A stretch of DNA of 55,376 nt from Clostridia bacterium UC5.1-2E3 (GTDB lineage: Bacteria; Bacillota; Clostridia; Lachnospirales; Lachnospiraceae): the NCBI GenBank assembly GCA_001304875.1, contig BBZO01000024.1:1-55376 (forward strand). The letters run 5' to 3'. A model generated the notes under the pieces. The model had not been told where the DNA came from. It was given only the letters and a program-made list of their open reading frames with translations, and did not search any database. A program made the position numbers and the translations under genes. Positions 21,011-31,058 of this stretch are shown here, one piece after another. Position 1 is the first letter of the stretch. Each line of letters starts with the position of its first letter.

Positions 21011-21766
21011 ATGAAGCCTGTGATTGGAATTACAGCAAATTATATGTATGATGGATCCGGGGAATATCGGGAGGGAATCGGAGCTCCCGACCAGGAGTGG
21101 CAGCTCCTGGCGGACGATTACATCACTTCCGTCCAGAGAGCAGGCGGCATCCCGGTGATTCTCCGGTGATCCGGGAAGATGTCGAATGGGAGGTAGTAAA
21201 GCGTCTGATGGACGGGGTGGACGGACTGCTGTTCAGCGGAGGCAGCGATGTGGATCCATGCGCTTTGGACAGGTAACGACAGGAAAATCGGAAATCTGAT
21301 TATCGAGAGGGACGAACAGGAATTTTTTATGCTCCGCTATTTCCTGGAGCAGACGAGAAAACCGGTCTTAGGGATCTGCCGGGGGCTCCAGCTGATCAAT
21401 GCGGGGCTGGGCGGCACACTGCATCAGCATCTCCCCGATGCGGGATATCCGTCCCACACCCTGCCGATGTATCCCCGCCAGAAGCCGTCCCACTGGGTGG
21501 AGGTTCAGCGGGATTCCAGGCTGTATGAGATAACGGGAAAAGAGCGGCTGGGCGTGAACTCCTATCACCATATGGCCGTGGATGTCCCGGCACCGGGGCT
21601 GCGGGCGGCCGCCCGGTCCGATGACGGAGTCATAGAGGCATTGGAGCAGAAGAATGCAGACGGTCGCTTCTTCCTGGCCGTCCAGTGGCATCCGGAGATG
21701 ATGGCCGCGGCGGATCCGATCCAGCAGCGTATTATCACAAGCTTTGTTCAGAGCTGTTCTTTGTGA
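21011..21766 (+). CDS. Gamma-glutamyl-gamma-aminobutyrate hydrolase-like peptidase C26
   Basis: Class I glutamine amidotransferase-like hydrolase (PuuD group). It begins MKPVIGITANYMYD; the nucleophile Cys lies in LGICRGLQLIN, the His in VQWHPEMM with the partner Glu two residues on, and FSGGSDVDP precedes. Two breaks, near 21168 and 21263, are single-base losses. Corrected length is about 250 residues. RBS AGGAGG lies inside the end of the symporter gene. Known relatives free GABA or glutamate from gamma-glutamyl compounds; substrate here is inferred only. Confidence 0.85.
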
Positions 21767-21912
21767 GTTCTTTTTTCCGAGAACTGAAGCGAGGAGTTTA
21801 TGGTTATGAGTGTTGGGAGGAGTTATGTCATTTGCATAAGACAGGCCTTTCAGCAGATATTCCGCTGTCAGAGCCAGTTGATAAGCGGTCAGATTTATGT
21901 GATTTATTTGCG

Positions 21913-22305
21913 TTAGAGAGCATGTGGCTTGCGTTCCCATTGACTGTCATAGATCACCACCCCCTTATTCTTAATGTCGGCCATGGCGAGCGGGAAGACA
22001 GTCCGGTTCATGTAATCGTCGTAATTGTATGCCAGAATGTCGTCGTCCGGAATATCCGGCAGCATATCCCAGAGGAGATTCAGCGCATTGTGGTAGGTCG
22101 AGCGTTCGCCATCGTAGAGCATACACAGGTCGATATCCGAGCGTTCATCGCACCGCTCCTCCAGTGCAGAGCCAAAAAGAATGACCTGGCGGATACCGGA
22201 CAGATATTTGAAAATGCTCAGATATCTGTTTAACTGTTCTCTTTTGTGTTCGGCAACATTGACGATATCGCCGTTTTCCAGCTGTAAAGGAACTAACTTA
22301 CACAT
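21913..22305 (-). CDS. Stand-alone MNT-type nucleotidyltransferase domain protein
   Basis: A 130-residue minimal nucleotidyltransferase fold protein. The signature LFGSALEERCDERSDIDLCML contains G-S and the catalytic D-x-D. ATG 22305 is preferred to the in-frame GTG 22314 because AAAGGAGG lies 8 bases before it. Proteins of this size usually pair with a HEPN partner as toxin-antitoxin or AMPylating modules, but no HEPN gene adjoins on either side. An orphan antitoxin remnant or an antibiotic nucleotidyltransferase-like enzyme are both possible. Confidence 0.82.
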   Translation of the reverse strand: MCKLVPLQLENGDIVNVAEHKREQLNRYLSIFKYLSGIRQVILFGSALEERCDERSDIDLCMLYDGERSTYHNALNLLWDMLPDIPDDDILAYNYDDYMNRTVFPLAMADIKNKGVVIYDSQWERKPHAL

Positions 22306-22381
22306 GAGATACACCTCCTTTTTGGTATAATATCCATATTTATTATACTATGAAGCAAGCCACATCACAAGGCCATCTGTC

Positions 22382-22421
22382 AAAAAAGCCGGGCCCCATC
22401 CATCCCGATGGCGCCCGGCCT
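22382..22421 (-). terminator. Intrinsic terminator after aspartate kinase
   Basis: On the minus strand GCCGGGCGCCATC pairs with GATGGGGCCCGGC, followed by TTTTTTG, 35 bases after the lysC stop. Confidence 0.88.
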
Positions 22422-22455
22422 CATTATACATATTTCTCAAACAAACTCCACTGAA

Positions 22456-23771
22456 TCAAATCGCCGCACTGATAAAAATATCATAGATCGCCTTAATCGC
22501 CGGCTCGAAATCATCGTTCTTCACGCCGATGATGATATTCAGCTCGCTGGATCCCTGGTCGATCATCTTCACGTTCACGTGGGCGTGGGCCAGGGCGGAG
22601 AAAATGCGGCCGGCGGTTCCGCGGGTGGCCTTCATGCCGCGCCCCACCACGCGATGAGCGCCAGGTCGGACTCTAAGTCGATGAAATCCGGCTGCACGGC
22701 CCGGTGGATGCCGGCGATCACCGACTGCTCAAACTCCTCGAACTCCGACTGGTGCACGAACACGGTCATAGTGTCGATGCCGGAGGCATGTGCTCGAAGT
22801 TGATGCCGTACTTCTCAAACACGCCCAGCACCCGGCGGCCGAAACCGACCTCGCTGTTCATCATGGCTTTCTCGATGTTGATGGAGCAGAAGCCTTCTTG
22901 CCTGCGATGCCGGTGATGGTGTACTTCGGCTTGCGGCAGGTGCTCTCCACGATGAGAGTGCCGGATCCTCGGGGCGGTTGGTGTTTCTTATGTTGATCGG
23001 AATGCCTTCCTTGCGCACCGGGAAAATGGCGTCCTCGTGGAGCACGCTGGCGCCCATGTAGGCCAGCTCCCGGAGCTCTCTGTAGGTGATGGTCTCGATG
23101 GGCTCCGGATCGTCCACGATGCGGGGATCCGTCACCAGCACGCCGGAGACGTCGGTCCAGTTCTCGTAGAGGTCCGCGTGGATGGCGCGGGCCACGATGG
23201 AGCCGGTGATGTCGGAGCCGCCTCTGGAAAAGGTGCGGATGCTGCCGTCCGGGTTCGCCCCGTAGAAGCCGGGGATCACGGCCCTCTCCACCTGCGCCAG
23301 GCGGGCGGCCACCTCCTCGTTGGTTCTCTCGGAGTCAAAGACACCGTTCTCGTCGAAGAAAATCATCTCCGCCGGGTCGATAAACTCATATCCCAGGAAC
23401 TCGGCCATGATGTGGCCGTTTAAATACTCTCCGCGGGAGGCCGCGTAGTCTTTGCCTGCGCCTGCGAGGAAATTCTCCTCGATGCGGCCGAACTCATAGT
23501 CCAGGTTTAAGTTCAGCTCCAGGCCGTCGATGATGGACGTGTAGCGGCGGACGATCTTTTCCAGGATGGGCTTGTAATCGCCGCCCGTGGACGCCGCCTC
23601 GTAGCACTGATAGAGCATGTCTGTCACCTTCTCGTCCCGGTCGTTTCTCTTGCCGGGGGCGGAGGGGATGACGAAGCGCCGCGCCTTATCCGCGCGGATG
23701 ATGTCGCCGACCTTCTTGAATTGTTTTGCGCTGGCGAGCGAGCTGCCGCCGAATTTTACAACTTTTTTCAT
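22456..23771 (-). CDS. lysC: Aspartate kinase
   Basis: Phosphorylates aspartate at the entry to lysine, threonine and methionine synthesis. The kinase domain begins MKKVVKFGGSSLASAKQFKK and has FSRGGSDITGSIVARAIHAD and NWTDVSGVLVTDPR; two C-terminal ACT domains follow (GIAGKKGFCSINIEK, IDTMTVFVHQSEFEEF, ALIAVVGRGMKATRGTAG, NVKMIDQGSSELNIIIGV). Four frame breaks fall near 22967, 22893, 22788 and 22645, each repaired by one base. Corrected length is about 439 residues. Feedback inhibition by lysine or threonine is usual for ACT-bearing forms. No leader riboswitch is seen in the 157-bp gap upstream. Confidence 0.92.
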
Positions 23772-23830
23772 ATGGATATCTCCTGATTTCTTCTATCTCT
23801 GACTTCCATAATTTACTATGAAAGACGTGT

Positions 23831-23860
23831 TTGACGTACAATGTAAGACTGCAATATAAT
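23831..23860 (+). promoter_or_regulatory. Promoter of the DUF3810 gene
   Basis: TTGACG (23831-23836), 18 bases, TATAAT (23855-23860), 68 bases before the start, in the divergent gap with lysC. Confidence 0.6.
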
Positions 23861-23928
23861 AGTTTATATCAGTTTTTGGAAATGTTCAAGTAAAAACGGC
23901 AAATTTAGGCCGGCAGGGGGATGGTTTC

Positions 23929-24983
23929 ATGGAAAAACGGGCGGTGCAGGCAGGAGCGGTTCTCGCGGCGCTGGGGGCGGCGCTCCAGCTGGCGGCGAGG
24001 AACATCGCCGGATTCGGGGAGTGGTACGGGGGAAATGTGTATCCGCTTCTGGTGGGAACGCTGGGGCGGCTGAGCGGCCTGTTCCCATTTTCAGTCAGCG
24101 AGATGGGGCTCTACGTTCTCGCGGTTGCGTTTCTGGTCTTCGCAGTGAAAAACAGAAAAAATGGCTGCGGATTCCGGCGGTCCTGTTTCTCGCGGCCTCC
24201 GTGCTGTTTTTCCTCTACACGGTCTGCTGCGGTGTCAATTATTACCGGACGCCGTTCTCCGTGAAGGCGGGCTTCGAGGTGAGGGAATCCTCCCTGGACG
24301 AGCTTAAGGAGCTCTGCGCCTGCCTGGCGAAGCAGGTGGCCCGGGCCGACGGGGCCCGATCAGAGGACTGGTACGGGGACGTGCCGGGGAAAGCGGCGGC
24401 AGCCATGGAAAAGCTGGGGGAGACATACCCGGAGCTTGACGGCTTCTACCCGCGGCCCAAGGCCCTGGCAGTCTCCGAGATTCTGTCGGTCCAGCAGCTC
24501 TCCGGCATCTACTCGCCGTTCACCGTGGAGGCCAACTACAACGGGGACATGACGCCCTACAACATTCCCCACACCGCCTGCCACGAGCTCTCCCATCTGA
24601 GAGGCTTCATGCGGGAGGACGAGGCCAATTTCATCGGCTATCTGGCCTGCATCGGCTCCGGCGACGCGGATTTCGTCTACAGCGGATACCTGCTGGGATT
24701 CATCTACGCGGGGAACGCGCTGGCGGCCAGGGACTACAGGGCCTATGCCGATCTTTACTATGAGCTCCCCGAAGCTGTGCAGGAGGATCTGCTGCAGAAT
24801 TATATCTTCTGGGAGGCCTGGGACGGAGCCGTGGCGGAGGCCGCCAATAAGATGAACGATACATATCTGAAAATAAATGATCAGAAGGACGGCGTGGAGA
24901 GCTACGGCCGCGTGGTCGATCTGATGCTTTCTCATTTTCGTGCCCAAAAAAGTTGTAATATTGGTTCGCAAATGTTAAAATAA
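23929..24983 (+). CDS. DUF3810 membrane protein with HExxH metalloprotease motif
   Basis: Membrane protein of family DUF3810, about 350 residues. It has N-terminal hydrophobic segments (VLAALGAALQLAA; LYVLAVAFLVFAV; VLFLAASVLFFLY), then a soluble domain containing CHELSHLRGFMREDEANFIGYL, an HExxH zinc-protease motif with a downstream Glu that could be the third ligand. One base is lost near 24160 (before KKWLRIP). Start ATG 23929, RBS GGGGG weak. No function is established for the family; the motif suggests a membrane-bound zincin. It precedes glgB by 30 bases. Confidence 0.85.
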
Positions 24984-25013
24984 GGCTAAAATAGGCAATA
25001 AGGGGGCCGAATA

Positions 25014-27542
25014 ATGGATGCAAAATTATATGTTCTGATGGATTGGGCTGCGGTGGAGGAGCTGGTGTACTCCGAATCCAGCAACCCGCATGAGTTTCTG
25101 GGACCACATCTGATGAAGGAGGGCCTGGTCATCCAGGCGTTTATACCGACGGCGTCGTCGATCACCGTGCGGCTTTCGGAGAGCGGGAAGGAGTATCCCA
25201 TGGATCTGGAGGACGAGGCCGGATATTTTGCCGTGCTGATTCCGAGAAAGACCATGGCAGACTACACGCTGCTCGTCACCTATGACAACGGCGAGACCGC
25301 CGAGATCCGCGATCCATACGCGTTCGCCCCTCAGATCAGCGAGGCGGAGCTCAAGAAGTTTGAGGCGGGCATCCACTACGATATATATGAAAAAATGGGC
25401 GCGCACCCCATGAAGATCAACGGGGTTTCGGGCGTGTACTTTGCCGTCTGGGCGCCGTGCGCCATGCGCGTGTCCGTGGTCGGGGATTTCAATATGTGGG
25501 ACGGCAGACGCCACCAGATGAGAAGGCTGGGAGATTCCGGCGTGTTCGAGCTGTTCATTCCCGGACTTTCAGAGGGAACCATTTACAAGTACGAGATCAA
25601 GTTTAAAAACGGCGATCCCGCTCTCAAGGCGGACCCCTACGCCAACTACGCGGAGCTGCGTCCCAACACGGCCTCTGTGGTCTGGGACATCGGCAAATAC
25701 CGCTGGAAGGACAGGGCGTGGATGACGAAGCGCGCCAGAACCGACACAAAGAAGCAGCCCATGTCCATCTACGAGGTGCATCTGGGCTCCTGGATGCGAA
25801 AAGAGATCGAGACGGACGAGAACGGCCGCGAGATCGTCGGGTCCGAATTTTATAACTACAGGGAGATCGCCGAGAAGCTGGCGGCGTACGTGAAGGAGAT
25901 GGGCTACACCCACGTGGAGCTGATGCCGGTGATGGAGCACCCGCTGGATGCCTCCTGGGGCTACCAGGTGACCGGCTACTACGCGCCCACCAGCCGCTAC
26001 GGCACGCCCGACGATTTCATGTATTTCATGGACTACATGCACGGCCAGGGCATCGGCGTGATTCTGGACTGGGTGCCGGCCCATTTCCCGAGAGACGCTT
26101 GGGGTATGGCCCAGTTTGACGGCACCTGCGTCTATGAGCACAAGGATCCGCGCCAGGGCTCCCACCCCCACTGGGGCACATTGATTTACAACTACGGGCG
26201 TCCGCAGGTCAGCAACTTCCTGATTGCCAACGCCCTGTTCTGGGCGGACAAGTACCACGCCGACGGAATCCGCTTCGACGCCGTGGCATCCATGCTCTAC
26301 TTAGACTACGGCAAGAATCCCGGCGAGTGGGTGGCCAACATCTACGGCGGACACGAGAATCTGGAGGCCGTGGAATTTTTGAAACACTTAAATTCCATTT
26401 TCAGGAAGAGGACAAAGGGCGCCGTGCTGATCGCCGAGGAGTCCACGGCCTGGCCGAAGATCACCGGCGACGTGAAGAACGACGGTCTGGGCTTCGATTA
26501 CAAGTGGAACATGGGCTGGATGAACGATTTCACCCGCTACATGCAGTGCGATCCCATGTTCCGGTGCCACCATTACGGGGAGCTGACCTTCAGCATGATC
26601 TACGCCTACAGCGAGGATTTCATTCTGGTGTTCTCCCACGACGAGGTGGTTCACGGCAAGGGCTCCATGATCGGAAAGATGCCCGGCGATACCTACGAGA
26701 AGAAATTCGCCAATCTGCGGGCGGCCTACGGATTTATGATGGGCCATCCCGGCAAGAAGCTCCTCTTCATGGGGCAGGATTTCGCCCAGATGGACGAGTG
26801 GAACGAGAACGAGAGTCTCCAGTGGGATCTTTTACAGTACCCGATCCACAGCCAGATGCGGGACTACGTGAAGGCGCTCAACAAATTCTATCTGGAGCAC
26901 CCGGCGCTTTATAAAGAAGATTTCCACCCGGACGGCTTCAAATGGATTAACTGCATGAACGCCAAGGACAACATCGTGACCTTCGTGAGAAAGAGCGGAA
27001 AGCGCAGCGAGACGCTTCTCTTTGTCTGCAATTTCGCTCCCATCGCCCACGAGAAGTACAATATCGGCGTTCCGTTTGCAGGCAAATATAAAGAGATATT
27101 CAGCAGCAATATGGAAGAGTTCGGCGGCAGCGGCATCGCCAACCCGAGGGCTAAGGCTTCGAAGGCGGTGGAGTGCGACGAACTGAAAAATTCCATTACT
27201 ATAAAGGTCGAGCCCATGAGCGTCAGCATTTTCAGCTGCACGCCGGCAGCGCCCGCCAGACGCAGGAGTGCGAAGAAGGGCGGCGCGGAGAGCACGAAGA
27301 AAGCGGGGGCGAAGGCCGGGTCCGCAGAGACAGATCCCGCGAAGCTGACTGCTGCCGCCAGCGAGGCGCAGGCACAGGCACAGGCGGAAACCGCGGTGAA
27401 GCCCGAGAAGAAGCGCGCCAGCGTCTTAGATCAGGTGGCGGAGAAGCTTCCGGCGACGGCGAGCACCATCACTAATTTTAAGGATGCGGTGGCGAAGCGC
27501 ACCGGGCGCGGCAAAAACAGACAGAAGGAAAGTAGGACATAA
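25014..27542 (+). CDS. glgB: 1,4-alpha-glucan branching enzyme with a Lys/Ala-rich C-terminal tail
   Basis: Makes alpha-1,6 branches in glycogen. An N-terminal CBM48-like region (about 20-220) leads into the GH13 barrel: WVPAHFPRD, GIRFDAVASML (nucleophile Asp), VLIAEESTAWP (acid/base Glu) and VFSHDEVVHGKGS (Asp). The catalytic protein ends near residue 745; the remaining 95 or so residues are Lys, Ala and Glu-rich (ARRRSAKKGGAESTKK, EAQAQAQAE, KRTGRGKNRQKESRT), which branching enzymes usually lack (about 640-730 residues). The frame is unbroken across 842 residues. It forms a likely operon with mscS, 3 bases downstream. Confidence 0.94.
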   Translation: MDAKLYVLMDWAAVEELVYSESSNPHEFLGPHLMKEGLVIQAFIPTASSITVRLSESGKEYPMDLEDEAGYFAVLIPRKTMADYTLLVTYDNGETAEIRDPYAFAPQISEAELKKFEAGIHYDIYEKMGAHPMKINGVSGVYFAVWAPCAMRVSVVGDFNMWDGRRHQMRRLGDSGVFELFIPGLSEGTIYKYEIKFKNGDPALKADPYANYAELRPNTASVVWDIGKYRWKDRAWMTKRARTDTKKQPMSIYEVHLGSWMRKEIETDENGREIVGSEFYNYREIAEKLAAYVKEMGYTHVELMPVMEHPLDASWGYQVTGYYAPTSRYGTPDDFMYFMDYMHGQGIGVILDWVPAHFPRDAWGMAQFDGTCVYEHKDPRQGSHPHWGTLIYNYGRPQVSNFLIANALFWADKYHADGIRFDAVASMLYLDYGKNPGEWVANIYGGHENLEAVEFLKHLNSIFRKRTKGAVLIAEESTAWPKITGDVKNDGLGFDYKWNMGWMNDFTRYMQCDPMFRCHHYGELTFSMIYAYSEDFILVFSHDEVVHGKGSMIGKMPGDTYEKKFANLRAAYGFMMGHPGKKLLFMGQDFAQMDEWNENESLQWDLLQYPIHSQMRDYVKALNKFYLEHPALYKEDFHPDGFKWINCMNAKDNIVTFVRKSGKRSETLLFVCNFAPIAHEKYNIGVPFAGKYKEIFSSNMEEFGGSGIANPRAKASKAVECDELKNSITIKVEPMSVSIFSCTPAAPARRRSAKKGGAESTKKAGAKAGSAETDPAKLTAAASEAQAQAQAETAVKPEKKRASVLDQVAEKLPATASTITNFKDAVAKRTGRGKNRQKESRT

Positions 27543-27545
27543 AGA

Positions 27546-28387
27546 TTGGATGATATTTTAAAGCTTTTGGGGCAGCATCTGCCGAGCGGCCTGGATCTGA
27601 TCTACCGGATATTCTGGTGTCTGATACTTTTCTTTGTCGGACGGAAAGTCATAAAAGCGGTCCAGAAGATGGCCGACCGCTCCTTCGAGCGGGTGGAGAT
27701 GGAGACGGGAGTCAGAAAATTCCTGAACTCCTTCCTGTATTTCGGCCTCTACGCGGTCCTGCTGTTTGTGATAGCCGGACAGATCGGAATTGATTCTGCT
27801 TCAATCGTAGCGATCCTGGGCTCCGCAGGCCTGGCACTGGGCCTGGCCATGCAGGAGAGCCTTAAAAATTTCGCGGGCGGCGTTCAGATTCTTTTAACCA
27901 AGCCGTTTAAGGTGGGCGATTACATCGTCACCGAGGCGGGGGAGGGAACCGTGTCCATGATCGGACTGGTCTACACCACGATGATGACCACGGACAACCG
28001 GGCGGTGGTGGTTCCCAACGGAATGCTGTCCAACTCGCCCATGACCAACGTGACCGGCCAGGACAAGCGCCGGGTGGACGTCAAGGTGAGCGTCGATTAC
28101 GATGCCAATATTAAGAAGGTGCGGGCCATTCTCATCGACACCTTCGAGAAATACCCTTCCGTGCTTAGGGAGGAGCCCATCAAGGCATATCTGGATCAGA
28201 TGCTGGACAGCTATGTGGTGGTGGGCGGCTACTGCTGGGTGAGGACGGAGGACTACTGGCAGAGCAAATGGGACATCACCGAGGAAGTCAAGGAGAATCT
28301 GGAGAGCGCGGGTATTTCCTTAGCCTATGCGCACCTGGATGTGAAGCTGGTCGGAATGGACGAGGGGAAAACAGGCGTTCAGAGTGA
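27546..28387 (+). CDS. Mechanosensitive ion channel, MscS family
   Basis: Small-conductance tension-gated channel that releases solutes on hypo-osmotic shock. It has three N-terminal transmembrane segments, the pore helix ASIVAILGSAGLALGLAMQESLKNFAGG (glycine/alanine-packed TM3, about residues 82-109), the beta domain KPFKVGDYIVTEAGEGTV and NGMLSNSPMTN. As read, the frame runs on into the next gene; adding one G near 28368 gives ENRRSE and a stop at 28385-28387. I annotate that end. The start is TTG 27546. Corrected length is about 280 residues, typical of short MscS proteins. Confidence 0.88.
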
Positions 28388-28406
28388 ATGCAGAAGGAGA
28401 AAACGG

Positions 28407-28982
28407 ATGCTGAAGAAGGCAGCAGAGTTTGCAGAGAGGGCTCATAGGGGGATGGTTCGCAAGGGCAGCGATATTCCCTACATCACACACCCGCTGGAAG
28501 CGGCGGTCATCGTCTCCGGAATGACGGACGACGAGGAGCTGATCGCCGCGGCGCTTCTCCACGATACCATGGAGGATGCGGGAATCACGAAAGATGAATT
28601 GGAACATAATTTTGGCAGGCGGGTCGCAGAGCTGGTGGCCGGGGAGACGGAGGACAAGTCCAGAACCTGGCTGGAGCGCAAGATGGCGACCCACCGCCAT
28701 CTGGCGGTTGCTGACCGGGATACGAAGATCCTGGTCCTGGGGGACAAGCTGAGCAACATCCGGAGCACGGCCAGGGACTACCTCCTCATGGGGGACCGTG
28801 TCTGGGATCGTTTCCGGGTAAAGGAAAAAATAATGCACGGCTGGTACTACACCGGCATGATTCCTTTCTTTGAGGAGTTAGTGCTTTTTCCTGCATGTCA
28901 GGAGTATAGATTACTCTGCCGTATGGTATACGGCGAGCACATCATAAGCCTCGACGAGGCAGAAAAAGGAGTACAATTATGA
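28407..28982 (+). CDS. HD-domain protein, small alarmone hydrolase-like
   Basis: A 191-residue HD phosphohydrolase resembling the (p)ppGpp hydrolase half of RelA/SpoT and Mesh1-type small alarmone hydrolases: KAAEFAERAHRGMVRKG, YITHPLEAA, AALLHDTMEDAGI (HD motif with ED), VLGDKLSNIRS. It has its own start, ATG 28407, with AGAAGGAG 7 bases upstream, so I treat it as separate from mscS despite the open frame. It overlaps the deacetylase start by 4 bases (ATGA). Activity on ppGpp is inferred from motif similarity. Confidence 0.8.
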   Translation: MLKKAAEFAERAHRGMVRKGSDIPYITHPLEAAVIVSGMTDDEELIAAALLHDTMEDAGITKDELEHNFGRRVAELVAGETEDKSRTWLERKMATHRHLAVADRDTKILVLGDKLSNIRSTARDYLLMGDRVWDRFRVKEKIMHGWYYTGMIPFFEELVLFPACQEYRLLCRMVYGEHIISLDEAEKGVQL

Positions 28983-30125
28983 GAAGATTTAAGAAAGCAT
29001 TCGTGATGCTGATGGCCTGCGTGATGAGTATGGCCTTCGCTGTCACCGCCCACGCCGAGGAGGACGTGAAGGCGGAGTACAGCGGCTTTTTCTACGGCAG
29101 CGGCTTCGGCGCTCCGTGTAAGGACAACACCCGGTGCACCGCTCCGGCGGGCAGCTATCTGACCGGAATGAAGGCCACGCTGGTGAATCAGCCCGAGGGA
29201 GTGACGGGTACCATTGTGTACCAGGCAAACTTGAGCGGCTCCGGCTGGCTGGACTGGGTGGACAACAATGATATCTGCGGCTCTTCCGAGACCAATATGC
29301 CGCTGGAGGCCGTGCGTGTCAGCTTAAACGGCCAGCTGGCGGAGCTCTATGACGTTTACACCATGGTCTATCAGAACGGCCAGTGGTCCCAGTGGGCGGT
29401 AAACGGCGCCACCGCCGGCCAGGAGGGCATGGGCCTGCGCCTGGACGGCATCCGCATTGCCATCATGCCGAAGGGAGCGGGTGAGCCGGAGGAGATCCCC
29501 ATGGGCGTGGATCCCAGCCGCCCCATGGTCGCGCTGACGTTTGACGACGGCCCTCACGCCACGGTGACGCCCAGGATTTTAAACTGCCTGGAGCCAACGG
29601 CGCCAGAGCCACCTTCTTCATGGTGGGCAACCGCGTGCCGGGAAATGCTTCCCTGGTGCAGCGCATGGCTGCGTTAAACTGTGAGGTCGCAAACCATACA
29701 TATACCCACGCAAACCTGACGAAGCTGTCGCCCGACGGCATCGTTTCCACCATCGCACAGACCAACCAGGCGGTGGCTAATGCCTGCGGCGTGACGCCGA
29801 AGCTGGTGAGACCCACCGGGGGCAGCTACAATTCCACGGTGCTCCAGTCACTGGGAAATATGGGTATGCCCGCGATCCTGTGGTCCATCGATACGCTGGA
29901 CTGGAAGACGAGAAATGCCCAGAACACCATCAATGTGGTATTAAGCCAGGTGAAGGACGGCGACATCATTCTGATGCACGATCTCTACTCCACGTCGGCG
30001 GATGCGGCGGAGGTTATCATTCCGGAGCTTATCGCCAGGGATATCAGCTTGTGACTGTCAGCGAGCTGGCACAGTACCGGGGCGGAATGAGCGGCGGACA
30101 TGTATATACCCGGTTCCGGCCATAG
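28979..30125 (+). CDS. Secreted polysaccharide deacetylase with ChW domains
   Basis: Exported NodB-type deacetylase. A signal peptide (MRRFKKAFVMLMACVMSMAF, cleavage after AHA) is followed by two clostridial hydrophobic-Trp (ChW) modules (GSGWLDWVDNNDICG; GQWSQWAVNGATAGQEG), then NodB: MVALTFDDGPH (catalytic Asp and metal Asp), VANHTYTHANL (metal His pair), RPTGGSYN, and LMHDLY. Two breaks lie near 29582 and 30046; the true end reads GYQLVTVSELAQY to TRFRP at 30125. The likely substrate is peptidoglycan N-acetylglucosamine or another surface glycan. Confidence 0.9.
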
Positions 30126-30154
30126 AGGGGAGGTCTGGACTTCCGCTTTGGTAC

Positions 30155-30184
30155 TTGACAGCATAGAATAACTTATACTATACT
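30155..30184 (+). promoter_or_regulatory. Promoter of cysE
   Basis: TTGACA (30155-30160), 18 bases, TATACT (30179-30184), 31 bases before the cysE ATG. No T-box or S-box leader fits in this space. Confidence 0.65.
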
Positions 30185-30214
30185 TTAACATCATTGAGCG
30201 GAGAGGACAGACCT

Positions 30215-30850
30215 ATGATATTGAAGGATATTTGGCTGGACGTGAAAGCGGTTCAGGAGAGGGATCCGGCCGCCAGAAATGCGCTGGAGGTGCTTCTCTT
30301 ATATCAGGGAGTGCACGCGCTTATCTGGCACAGGGTGGCTCACTGGTTCTACCTTCACAGGATGTTTTTTATTGCCAGGCTGATTTCACAGATCGCCAGA
30401 TTTTTTACTCTGATCGAGATACATCCGGGCGCACAGCTGGGACATGGGATACTCATCGACCACGGCTGCGGCGTCGTCATCGGCGAGACCACGGTGGTGG
30501 GAGACAACTGTACCATCTACCAGGGCGTGACCCTGGGAGGCGTGGGCACCGAGAAGGGCAAGCGCCATCCCACGCTGGGGAACAATGTGACCGTCGGTTC
30601 CGGGGCCAAGATTCTGGGCTCCTTCGAGGTGGGCGACAACTGCACGATCGCGGCCAATGCGGTTCTGTTAAAGCCGCTTCAGGACAATGTGACCGCAGTG
30701 GGCATCCCTGCCAAGCCGGTGAAGGTGGACGGTGTTCCCATCGAGCGCGCGGGCCGCATAAGCGCCGAGCGCTACGAGGCCAGGATCAGGGAGCTGGAAG
30801 AGCGGATCGGGAAGCTGGAGGCAATGCTGGACCGCGAGGCCAGGCCGTAA
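30215..30850 (+). CDS. cysE: Serine O-acetyltransferase
   Basis: First step of cysteine synthesis: acetyl-CoA plus serine gives O-acetylserine. It has the helical N-terminal domain (DPAARNALEVLLLYQGVHAL) and left-handed beta-helix (IEIHPGAQLGHGILIDHG, TTVVGDNCTIYQGVTLGGVG, KRHPTLGNNVTVGSGAKILG) with the active-site His in DHG. ATG 30215 is preferred over upstream in-frame GTG-type starts. A C-terminal coiled coil of about 25 residues (ERYEARIRELEERIGKLEAM) extends past the usual end. Complete, no frame break. Confidence 0.94.
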   Translation: MILKDIWLDVKAVQERDPAARNALEVLLLYQGVHALIWHRVAHWFYLHRMFFIARLISQIARFFTLIEIHPGAQLGHGILIDHGCGVVIGETTVVGDNCTIYQGVTLGGVGTEKGKRHPTLGNNVTVGSGAKILGSFEVGDNCTIAANAVLLKPLQDNVTAVGIPAKPVKVDGVPIERAGRISAERYEARIRELEERIGKLEAMLDREARP

Positions 30851-30857
30851 TACAATG

Positions 30858-31058
30858 TTGGGGTCAAAAGGTATTTTGCCCCCTTTGATACCGGATTGCT
30901 TCGCACTGCGTGCTCCCGCAATCCTCAAAAACATTCATAATCCGCTCATTTTTCTACGAAAAATGGCTGCTTATTCATGTTTTTGGCGGGTCCCAAAGTC
31001 AAAAATCCTCTTGCAAGCAAGCTTGCATCGGATTTCCGACCTTTTGACCCTGGTATCA
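30858..31058. mobile_element. MITE-like palindromic element flanked by a 10-bp direct repeat
   Basis: About 200 bases bounded by TAATACAATG on both sides (30848-30857 and 31059-31068), a likely target duplication. The ends carry inverted GGGTCAAAAGGT/ACCTTTTGACCC. The interior is also folded: CAAAAACAT with ATGTTTTTG and CATTTTTC with GAAAAATG around a centre near 30957. The left copy of the direct repeat overlaps the cysE stop codon. It encodes no convincing protein and has no transposase, so a partner enzyme elsewhere would be needed. Confidence 0.65.

Noticed and set aside
27546..28982. A single protein joining MscS to an alarmone-hydrolase-like HD domain.
   Set aside because: The linker contains a clear ribosome binding site (AGAAGGAG) before ATG 28407, and adding one G near 28368 creates a stop at 28385. 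A lost base best explains the open frame.
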